Below, piece by piece: positions 21,952 to 30,939 of a DNA stretch of 43,251 nt (position 1 is its first letter; every line of letters starts with the position of its first letter). The notes below the pieces were generated by a model. That model was given only the letters and a program-made list of their open reading frames with translations, had not been told where the DNA came from and did no database searches. Both the position numbers and the translations under genes were made by a program. This stretch comes from Conoideocrella luteorostrata (lineage: Eukaryota; Ascomycota; Sordariomycetes; Hypocreales; Clavicipitaceae): positions 1-43,251 of the forward strand of contig JASWJB010000348.1 of NCBI GenBank assembly GCA_032433595.1, given 5' to 3'.

Positions 21952-23466
21952 AATGCGATCCAACTGCTCCAGCAGATCCATATCGGGATTGATCCCCGCG
22001 GCTACGAGTCCGTTTCTAATTTCAATACCGAGCCATCCACATACACCCAAGAACATGAAAGACTCCAAAAGGCGCTCCTACGTGTATGTCCTGCTCAAGT
22101 TTTGCCGAAAAAATGCAGTGAATCGGCTTGTCCCCGTCCCATCCTCATGGGCGAACAGCACCAACAACAGCTTGCCGAACTGCACGAAGCATTAACAATT
22201 GCCGTCACGGACATTGTACGGCGCTGGTGGACGGACAATACTGCCAGATATCCTGAGCGCATGCCATTGGATAGTCAGGAGGAAGAGCTGTTGCAGGTAC
22301 ATTCGTCAGGCCCTATAACACAGTTCAAACATGGACCGGTCATTTCTCTAATATTGTTACTAGTGGATCGAGACTCAAGTTGAGTCAGGGAATTTGGCGG
22401 ACTACTCGCAATGCCGAGGCTCCTGGAGACCAGACTTCTTGGTTGGGAGCCGCGACAACGCCGCAATTGGCCAAACGGAGGAAAATTTCCGGATTACTGA
22501 GATCAACGCTCGCTTTTCCTTCAACGGAGCTCTCCTTGAAGCTCATGGACAACAAGCATTGGACAGTATGGGCATGGACAAATGCGGCCTGAAGAGTGCA
22601 ACGAATGCCGAACTGGTAATTGAACCACGTCTTCGTTGTGAGTGTAGATGCTGACTTTATGTAGTTCATTGGTGGGTTGTTTACCCTCTTTCTACTAGAA
22701 CTTCCTCTGTATATTTTGATAGGCGAAGAGCATGGCGCGGATATCCACATGTTCCTACACATTGCTCGACAGACTCTAGGTGTCGCGCCTCAACTAATCA
22801 CGCCAGCGGATCTGCGATTACTGCCAGATGCGAATGCCAAAGGTGGGCTATAAGCTCTGCGCCATTGTCAAGGAAACTAGCAATGAGACCTCTGCTGATG
22901 TTTCGGCCATCATCTCTACAAGCACCAGAGAAGTACTGCAAGAAGTCCATCAGATTGGCCTGGAGCTTCGCCAACAAGAGTTCCGTGCCATAGATCCAGA
23001 AATTTTGCGTCAAACGAGCTCGACCAGCTGGTTGCGGCGCGGAGTCCTTTCGACAGAACAAGCCAAGGTTCTCGATCGAGGAATTGCGGATACTATACTG
23101 CCTGGCTCACCAGAAATCCGCGAGCTTCTACACTAGTCACGCTCTTTACCGGAACATAAGGACTCTTACTTGCTGAAACCGGTTCGTGACGGCAGGGGAG
23201 CAGCAATTATGTTTGGGGAAGACCTCAGCTTGGATGTGTGGCTGACTGCGTTGGAGGAAATGCAAAGCCCAGAACTGCGCTGGGGCTATGCTCTACAGCG
23301 CAAGATTGTACCCCGCTTGTACGATATCATAATAAGAGAGTCGGGGCAGAGGAATCAATGCCCTCTTGTTGGGGCCTTTCATATTGCCCAGGGCAAGTTC
23401 CTCGGCGTAGGGGTTTGGCGTAGTAGCGGTGATCGGATCTGTACAGTTAGCTACGGGGCGGCCTAG
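21952..23466 (+). pseudogene. Uncharacterised fungal ATP-grasp-like protein, decayed
   Basis: The remains of a fungal family that I recognise by pattern, probably ATP-grasp-like, of unknown function. Coding blocks are 21952-22296, 22364-22615 and 22665 onward, with introns of 67 and 49 nt. Recognisable motifs in order are IVRRWWTD, PERMPLDS, the block GSWRPDFLV with ITEINARFSFNG, GEEHGADIHMF, ADLRLLPDANAKG, VHQIGLELRQ, ILPGSPEI, LLKPVRDGRGAAIMFGEDLS and LGVGVWRSSGDRIC. The last blocks look like the ATP-grasp lysine and glycine-loop region. Damage: no in-frame ATG before the first block (a TAA lies at 21949-21951); one surplus base near 22850 shifts the frame after GG; an internal segment is missing near 23020; and an in-frame TAG (23134-23136) stands after RELLH. 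It is therefore a pseudogene, unless these are sequence errors. Confidence 0.68.
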
Positions 23467-24633
23467 ATGTGCTCTGTGCTGTTTGAACAGTGAGATTAAC
23501 AACTTATTATTTGCTGCTGGGGTTTATTCATTTTTGTTTTCTTTGTTTCTTTGTTAAAACAAAAGCTGTGAGTTGCCGTGCACAGCTCTCTTGGAGACAA
23601 TGCGACAGTGCTCATCTTCCCGTTGTGGGTACCTTGGACATTTTCAGCTAGAGAGTCATCCAGGTATTATTAATATCAACTATGAAATAATACGGCCGAC
23701 CACATCTTTTGGTCGCCAGCAAATCTCACCTTGCCCGATCACAGGTCCCACAAGAGAATCGTCATTCCTGGGATGTACCTCGATCGCGTGACTTGGTTCA
23801 ATCCTTTCACTCAAGAACGTTGTGTAACTCATCTCCTGTGGCACACCCCTTTGATGTCAAATGGGATGATGTATCAAAATCCGCCAAAAGTGTTGACTCA
23901 TTAGACCTTTAACCATGTCAGCTTGGCACTTCGTCCCTTCCCCCGACCGCCACGTCACTTCCAGCAAAGCACAAAAAAATAAAACAAAGGAAATAGAGGA
24001 AATAGAGAGGCCAATAATAAATCCTGGGTTCATTCGGTAGCAGCGTGCCAGCAGGTGAGGAGCAGCACCTATCAAAGTGGGACACGATGCATGTCCGCAA
24101 GCCTTCATCGCCCAACTACTGCAGGGCCTGGATGGAGAGTTGCTGCCCCTGCTGCTTTCAGCTGCGCCATCTTCTGTATGTTATATCCAAGGCATGCACT
24201 CCGTACTCCGTACTTCATGCTCCGTATTGAGCCATCACTATTTGCGCCACAGGAGTCACCTAAGACATGCATATGTGCCTAACGCGTCGCGGAGGGTGAA
24301 TGGCCACATAGCACCAGCACCGTATTGCTCTCGCTACATCATACTCCGTAGATGATCCTGTAATCACGTTCTGAGACAAAAAGAAAAAGGAAAAAGAGAT
24401 CAAAGATGACTACAGAGCACATAAAGGTTATCCAAACCCAGTGTTTATTTCTTCAAATTGCATCAATTGCCAATCGATAGTACGGAGTACAAACATGACG
24501 ATTATACTATGGTCTGGGCTGGCAACCTCCGATGTCGTCCAAGACTCACAGAAGCACAGGTAGATTGTCCCAGAAGTTCACAGCTCTCATAGTCAGCTCA
24601 GAGTACGATATGCTGACTTCCTGACGACCTGGA
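23467..24633. other. Intergenic with several TACTCCGTA motifs
   Basis: No gene is supported. Exact copies of the 9-bp motif occur at 24204-24212, 24342-24350 (as TACTCCGTA) and 24481-24489 (as TACGGAGTA), with near-copies at 24198-24206 and 24219-24227. It is the upstream region of the decarboxylase-like gene. Confidence 0.5.
24198..24227. repeat. Cluster of ACTCCGTA units
   Basis: Three CTCCGTA units are packed into 30 bp: ACTCCGTACTCCGTAC overlapping in tandem, then GCTCCGTAT. This is the densest copy on this strand of the dispersed 9-bp motif described in the findings. Confidence 0.7.
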
Positions 24634-26140
24634 ATGTGGCTTCCTGAGCACTACAGGATGCGCGATGAGTTCGTTCGACACATAATATCTCGAGCCGGCT
24701 CAAGCTCGACGCTGCAATCTCCCGCCTTGCGAAGGTTTCAGCGCTTCATTGAGAACAACCCCCGCATTTTTATGCATTTTGCCCAGATGTTTGACGAGGC
24801 TCCTCACGAACAATCCTCTCGGACGGATCCCGGGAGAGGCGGCAGAATTAACGACTACAAGCAAATGCTAGCAGTTCTGGATTACATTGTGCGTCATGGG
24901 CCAGGTTGGAGCTCCGGCGCGGCCACTGTGGGATTGGTAGGATTGCCTATGTTCGCGGTCATGGACTATGTTTTGTCGACAGCAAGGTAACGCTGAAACC
25001 CTGCCCGTCGCTCACTCATTTCTACTATTCCGACCTGCTATGTGCTGACAGCAAATTACCAGCGGTTACGCGGCCTTTCTAGATCCAGAATTGAACACTT
25101 ACATCAAAGAGTTCTTGAATGAATGGGGGTGTTACTTACGGGTACGCTGTATCTCATTCCTTTAAACAAAGAAAGCGTTGCTCGTGGTCTAATGTATGTC
25201 GAGCTACGGAGTACAGTCGCCAGCTTCAACGCACGTGTTGGGTTTCGACCACGAGGGATGGTTTGGACCCGAAGCTATCAAGGCCCTTACTGATTGCGCA
25301 AACATCCCTCGCAAGTCCAATTTCAAGTTTGACGAATTTTATGTTTGCGACTCGTCGGCGATGCACTACGGATTCAAGTCTTGGGATGGTGAGTACAGAC
25401 GATTTGTCTGCGCCACAAAGCACTTGGCATATATCTCAACAAACCAAATGTCGCTAAAGCATCATGCCACAGACTTCTTTACTCGAAAGATCCACGAAGA
25501 TACCCGACCCGTAGCAAGCCCGCGCGACGATGATGTCATTGTCCATGCCTGCGAATCCAGCGCATACAACATCGAGAGCAACGTTAAACTACGGGACAAC
25601 TTCTTCATCAAGGGCCAGCCCTATTCTTTGCGAGACATGCTTGGCAACGATCCGCTGGCCCATTATTTTGCTCGAGGGACAGTCTATCAAGCCTTTTTGT
25701 CGGCCCTGTCGTACCACCGCTGGCACGCACCAGTGTCAGGCGTGGTACGACGGGCCTTCGTCCAAGACGGGACTTACTTTAGTCTGCCGTTGTGGTTGGG
25801 CCCGGCGAAAGAGGGAGAGACCGCGGATAGAATGGTTCCCTCGCAAGGCTACCTCTCTGCGATGGCAGCGCGAGGTATCATCATAGTAGAAGCCGACAAC
25901 AAGGACATCGGGTTGGTGGCTTTTGTTGCGGTAGGGATGTCCGAGGTTAGTACATGCGAGATCACGGTGCGAGAAGGGCAGTGGATTGAAAAAGGAACCG
26001 GCATAGGAATGTTCCATTTCGGCGGTTCTAGTTACTGCCTCTTGTTCCGGCATGGCTTGCAGCTGGACGGTCTGCCAGACGTGGCGAAGAAGGAGAATTG
26101 TGCTGTACGTGACAGATTCGCTACGGTAAGGCAACCTTGA
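24634..26140 (+). CDS. Phosphatidylserine-decarboxylase-like protein, PsiD (aromatic amino acid decarboxylase) type
   Basis: A member of the pyruvoyl-dependent phosphatidylserine decarboxylase superfamily, in the soluble fungal branch that includes the tryptophan decarboxylase PsiD. Exons 24634-24986, 25063-25141, 25217-25388 and 25473-26140 (introns 76, 75 and 84 nt) give 423 aa. An N-terminal helical region (RFQRFIENNPRIFMHF) and GYAAFLDPELN precede VCDSSAMHYGFKSWDDFFTR, which is typical of this branch. WHAPVSGVV, IGLVAFVAVGMSEVSTCEI and FHFGGSSYC follow. The GGSS at about residues 385-388 is where the proenzyme should self-cleave to form the pyruvoyl group. No transmembrane segment is seen, unlike mitochondrial PSD. 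A lipid or amino acid substrate cannot be told from sequence alone. No transferase, kinase or P450 partner is nearby; only the dead ATP-grasp-like gene is upstream. Confidence 0.87.
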
Positions 26141-27857
26141 GTTTCTACGTATTCCGTAAAACGAGGCTTATCCCGGTTCAATCAGGTACTCCGAAGATAC
26201 GTAAAATCAAGAAAGCGCAGCCAGAAATATGTCTACGTGAAAGTCATGAACTAAGTGAACGGTCCAGGTAAATGATCAAACACATAGCCCAGATGCAGAG
26301 AATGAGTGCTTTCTTTGCGGAGTACACTACTCCGTAAAGCAAAGCCAATTCCGCCCCCGTTCAAGTGATGCAGCAGTCAAAATGTGACTGAGACCTACCG
26401 TACAAAGAAGATCCTATGACACGGAAATGTTTCACTAGTTAAGTAACACATATGCGGGCAGGACCCGGAAATGTGAGATCGCCAGCGACTGTGGCTGGCT
26501 GCAACCGAGCCCAGGCTCATCCGTGGTCGTAGTCGTGACACAAGTCGACATATAGCTGAAACTTGTACTCCGTAAGCAGGAACACTTTGGCAGATTTACT
26601 CTCTGGTAAGTTTTGCAGCATCCGACCCGTTCGAGCTTTATTCGTCTCCTCATCAATCCACGCATAGCAGTGTTTCTCGGCTACTCAATTTTTCCACAGA
26701 AGGCGCCTTAATATGATGGTTCGGGGGTGAACATGTTTGGTTATAATCTCGCCAAACTAGGCAACTTAATATATGGCAAGTCCGATGAGGCCCCAAGGAG
26801 GCAGTTTGCAGTCCAGCATCTCTTGTTAGAGTACACTGGCGGTATGACACATTATTTCACATTTTGCAACTACGTCAACCATTCAGGAGCGAGCGCCAAA
26901 TCAACATTTGTCAGGGCGATAGTTAGTGTGCAGTCCGCCTCATGTGCTAGGCCGCAATTCGGCAGCGCAGTCAGCCAATTGTGTCGACATTTCTGCGCGA
27001 CTACGGAGTACGAAAGCGCCTCATTCATGTCTTAGTCTAGGCTGAGCGCTTACAATAAACCTGGTACTTTGGCCAGCACGTCCTAACCAAATGAATCCTA
27101 CAGAGTATTGCCAACGGCAATTTCGGCTGCCTGGCATATACTGGGAAGTGGTCTACGACAAACTTATTCAAGTTTTTCCCAACCCCACCGTTTCATGGCT
27201 TAGAACTCGCGAATTGCCCGGGTACGTCTGCAACAATTTACAGTCCACTGCAGGTTAGTCTATGCTCTGAGTTATATTTTGAGCTCAGAGATGTATGTTA
27301 AGCAGCTTGCCCACAGTGAGGTATAGGTCCACGCAACAACAGACAGCCGCTTTGATCTGAGGCAAACATATCGGCTAGTAAGGCTAGTTTGCTCTGTTTT
27401 GCGTGATGAACCCAAATAAAGCGGCGCATATGCCGCCCAGGATGGTGATAGCAAATGGAATTTGATGGCAAAATAGTGGAAATTCTCAGGCTGATCAGGT
27501 GGTTGCCCAGCTTTCAGCTATATAAGGGCTGATTTTATTAGAAAGGCACATTGGTATATCATAGTACACACTATTGCCGCAGACTGTAGGGTAGGCCCGC
27601 CGATTGTCATCCTCCGAATTGAGAGGCAAGTTCAAAGGTCCAAAAAGATTGGTGTCATCAATGAGACAATAGTTATGTGATCGGACAAAAAGAAGAAGAA
27701 AAAAAATAGCCATACATTTACAGCAGTTACAAAGAGGCCAAAATGGCAAGAGAGTGGTACATTTTCCCGTAACTCGGCCCACAAACCATGTCCTAACATA
27801 ACACCAACGCACACTCACGATGTCATCACCCAACAGCCATCTTAAATCTGCAAAACC
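26141..27857. other. Long intergenic region, no gene supported
   Basis: 1.7 kb. It holds motif copies at 26328-26336, 26566-26574 and 27002-27010, the hairpin at 26318-26334, and a 55-codon ATG frame near 27090 that I do not recognise. AT-rich stretches precede the glycosylasparaginase start. Confidence 0.5.
26318..26334. repeat. Inverted pair of the TACGGAGTA motif
   Basis: CGGAGTA and TACTCCG face each other across a 3-base CAC loop, giving a perfect 7-bp stem. It is built from two oppositely oriented copies of the dispersed motif. Confidence 0.75.
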
Positions 27858-28916
27858 ATGCCTCTACACAAAGTACTCCCCCTCCTTTTCTTCACCGCCC
27901 TTGCCTCATCCAGCCCGAAACCCTCTCTACCCATCATAATCCACACCTGGTCTGGCCCCTTCACCACTGCCGCCGACACCGCATTCCTCACACTCCGCAA
28001 ACCCCACGCCTCAGTCCTCGATGCCGTCCAAGTCGGCGGCTCCGCCTGCGAGCGCAACCAATGCGACGGCACAGTAGGATACGGCGGCTCCCCTTCCGAG
28101 AGCTGCGAGACCACCCTCGATGCCATGATCATGGACGGCAACACCATGAACGTCGGCGCCGTAGGGGCTATCCGCAGGGTCAAGCACGCCATCGCCGTGG
28201 CGAGACATGTTCTCGAGTATACGGATCATACCATGCTGGTAGGGGATTTCGCTACCCAGTTTGCCGTTGAGAATGGATTCAAGCAGGAGAATCTTACGAC
28301 GGAGGCGTCCGCTCAAATGTGCGAGAGCTGGAAAAGGGAGCGGTGCCAGCCGAATTCGAGGGTGGGTGTTGTGCCTGATCCGCGATCTTCGTGTGGCCCT
28401 TATATGCCGTTAAAGAGGAGGAGTGATCCCATGCAAGGAAACGGATATTCAGCAAAGAGACGCGGGCATGATACGATCTCTTTGATCGCCTTGGATGCGA
28501 GTGGTAATATGGCGGCTGGGACAACGACAAATGGGCAAGCGCACAAGATTCCTGGTCGTGTGGGAGACGGACCCATCGCTGGTAGCGGATCGTATGTTGA
28601 CAGCGACGTTGGAGGGTGTGGCGCCACCGGCGATGGAGACATCATGATGCGTTTCTTGCCGTGTTATCAAGCTGTGGAGAGTATGCGACGAGGAATGTCC
28701 CCCCTCGAAGCTGCGGAGGATGCCGTCAAGAGGATGGTTGAGAAGGTTCCTGGTGTTCATGCAGGAGTCGTAGTTATGAACGCCAAGGGCGAGCATGCTG
28801 CCGCTGCAAGCAATTGGCAGTTTTCCTACTCATTTCGGGCGGGTAATATGGACAAGGCACAGGTGGTGTTGATAGATCCGATAGCCGAGCAAAAGAGGAC
28901 GTCATCAGAGCTCTAA
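27858..28916 (+). CDS. Glycosylasparaginase (N4-(beta-N-acetylglucosaminyl)-L-asparaginase), secreted or vacuolar
   Basis: An N-terminal nucleophile hydrolase that cleaves the GlcNAc-Asn bond of glycopeptides, or hydrolyses beta-aspartyl substrates. It is a single exon of 352 aa, close to the family length. The N-terminus (MPLHKVLPLLFFTALASSSP) is a signal peptide. The alpha chain ends at GHD. Autocleavage is expected between Asp205 and Thr206 (GHDTISLIALD), and Thr206 becomes the nucleophile. Downstream are TTTNGQAHKIPGRVGDGPI and the GCGATGDGD loop, matching the substrate-binding glycines of the family. An early conserved block reads CDGTVGYGGSPSE. The 3' end faces a minus-strand gene across 246 bp. 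Confidence 0.94.
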   Translation: MPLHKVLPLLFFTALASSSPKPSLPIIIHTWSGPFTTAADTAFLTLRKPHASVLDAVQVGGSACERNQCDGTVGYGGSPSESCETTLDAMIMDGNTMNVGAVGAIRRVKHAIAVARHVLEYTDHTMLVGDFATQFAVENGFKQENLTTEASAQMCESWKRERCQPNSRVGVVPDPRSSCGPYMPLKRRSDPMQGNGYSAKRRGHDTISLIALDASGNMAAGTTTNGQAHKIPGRVGDGPIAGSGSYVDSDVGGCGATGDGDIMMRFLPCYQAVESMRRGMSPLEAAEDAVKRMVEKVPGVHAGVVVMNAKGEHAAAASNWQFSYSFRAGNMDKAQVVLIDPIAEQKRTSSEL

Positions 28917-29162
28917 AACATCCCGAAGCCCAGTCTTCTAATTTAATATAGATGTAGAACTATAAATGAGCGTTTCATATAATTATGTTTCTTGTGTTTG
29001 TGGGAATGCAGAATTCAATAACATCATGCCCAGAACGCCAATCCCCACTCCATTAATCATTTCATTACATTTACATCCGCGTCAATGATCCTCGTGCAGG
29101 TATGCACATCTCTTTACGGGACCCCTGTCTCGTGAATCTGTCGTTTGTATTACATCCATGAC

Positions 29163-30939
29163 CTAAGCCATGACAAGCTCGGTCCTGCTCTCCCTCTCCT
29201 TTCTCTCCTTGTTCTTGAAGAGTGCCTTAAGCATGTTGTCGCCCTGACTTTGAGCTTTCGGCCGGAACATAAGTTCCAAGTTGTTGCTTCGTCCATCCTC
29301 TATCATTTTGATGCCCCTTTCCTTGGGCTGGTCATTTTCTCTATACTTTTTGCTCGACTTGCGGGTTCCCAGCTCCGAGTCACCAATTATGCTCTCCACT
29401 GTTGCATGTCTGCTGCTACGACGTTCCGGAACTTCACGCTCTTTGCTTTTACCTGAAGTTTTTTGCGTTTTGCTGGACTTTGAACTTTTGGAGGTTTTGG
29501 AGGTTTTGGACGTCTTTGCTGTTTTGCTGGTTCTGCTAGTTCTTGTGCTCCTGTGCGAGCGGACATCAAAATCATCTTTGATATGCCTCTCTCGCTGAGC
29601 ACGCTCTGCGCCTGGGGTAATGAGTTCGATATCGGCACTTTCATTATCAGCGCCGGGAGCCATAATGCCCCGTCGCCATGTTTCAATGGTGCTTAACTCA
29701 TCATCAACGACTAAAGCCTCCTCAATCCCGGCGCTGTGATCACTCTGGGTTCTCTGTGGGACATGTCTATCCGCAGGAGCACCGTCCCATGCCAGGGCTT
29801 CTCGAGCAGCCTGTTGCTCTTTCACCCGTTTGACAATCTTCCAGCCACCAAACATGACAACGGTGAGTCCAACAGCAATACCGGAGCCGATCAGGAACTG
29901 GGGTGATGCAAGCAAAGAAAAGACAGCCGGCGATCCGCTTTTGAGGAAGCCGAGGAAGGCCGGGGACATCTTCCCAACCACCGAGGAAAGCTCAGCGAGT
30001 GTCAATGCTACAGCGGCCGCCGCGTCAGGCTTCGCCTGCAGGTGTTTAATTATGGATGTTGCCGAATGTTGTATGCAATGAGCTTCGTCTAAGAGACCTT
30101 CGACTCTGCGAACGAGTTGTTTTGCTTGATGCTCGTCCGCCTGTGATGGGTCCAAGTCAACTCTGTATTCCAGGTCCGGTGGAATATTACCGTAAGCCAG
30201 ATTCATATCGATTTCTTTGCCCTTGGAAGGCTGGCGTCTGGCTATTTCCGATTCGGATCGTCTCCGCGGTGGGAGCATCGCCCCATGCCCCCAGTCGGCC
30301 TCGTTAACGCTCTTTGTATCGTATTGGGTCAGATTCATTCTCGAAATTGCCGTATCTCTTGGAAGCGTCTCAACATAGGGACTGCGATATGCAAGCGTAC
30401 GAGCTTTACTCGGTGCGGTGCTGGAAACTTCACTGAGCGTCTTGAGATTACTTTCCGTCAGCGCGGGTCGATTTCTAGAGCCTTGCTGTCGATATTTTGA
30501 CTGCGAATGAGAAGTTCGGTGGCTTTTTCGAGAGCTGGCATCGCTATACACATCAAATGAGCGCCGTCGACCGTCGTGATACTCGGGATTTTTGCCATAG
30601 TCGAATTCCGTGTAATACTCGGGGTCGTAAGCAGCATGGCGACCGTGACCTCGCGCGCTGTGTTTATCATCGAGGCGATGTAAGCTTCGAGAAGAATCGA
30701 AGGTCTCGGCTCGTTTTAGCCCTCTGATCTCGGCCTTCTTCTCGTCATACGATGCCTTTGCTTCCTTGAAGATGGAGAATAGCTGCTTTCCCTTTAAAAG
30801 CGGCGTCAGTATAAGGTATACCATCTCATGCAAGTGGCTTCATGTTTCAGTATTTGTGCGTTGTCTCAGCAGGGGAACTTACGGTGCTGATAATCTTTCC
30901 GGAATTATTCACAATCGTGATAGTCTGTTCGAGGGGCAT
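29163..30939 (-). CDS. Conserved fungal single-pass membrane protein with Ser/Lys/Thr repeats
   Basis: Function unknown. Exons 30939-30883 (19 codons) and 30791-29163 join across a 91-nt intron (gtaagt...ttaaag) to give 561 aa. The tiny first exon (MPLEQTITIVNNSGKIIST) is too short to be found as an open frame by itself. Residues 20-300 are polar and rich in Arg, Ser and Tyr, with a helical block LVRRVEGLLDEAHCIQHSA. One membrane segment (about 318-335, IGSGIAVGLTVVMFGG) is followed at once by the basic WKIVKRVKEQ. The C-terminal half is disordered and contains a low-complexity KTSKTSKTSKSSKSSK tract, then basic and acidic patches. This layout suggests a membrane-anchored scaffold with long cytosolic tails. 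I recognise the type only as a conserved hypothetical of filamentous ascomycetes. Confidence 0.8.

Noticed and set aside
23800..23830. tRNA-like TGGTTCAATCC box
   Set aside because: No matching A-box or acceptor stem at the right distance. I found no credible tRNA or rRNA gene in the window.
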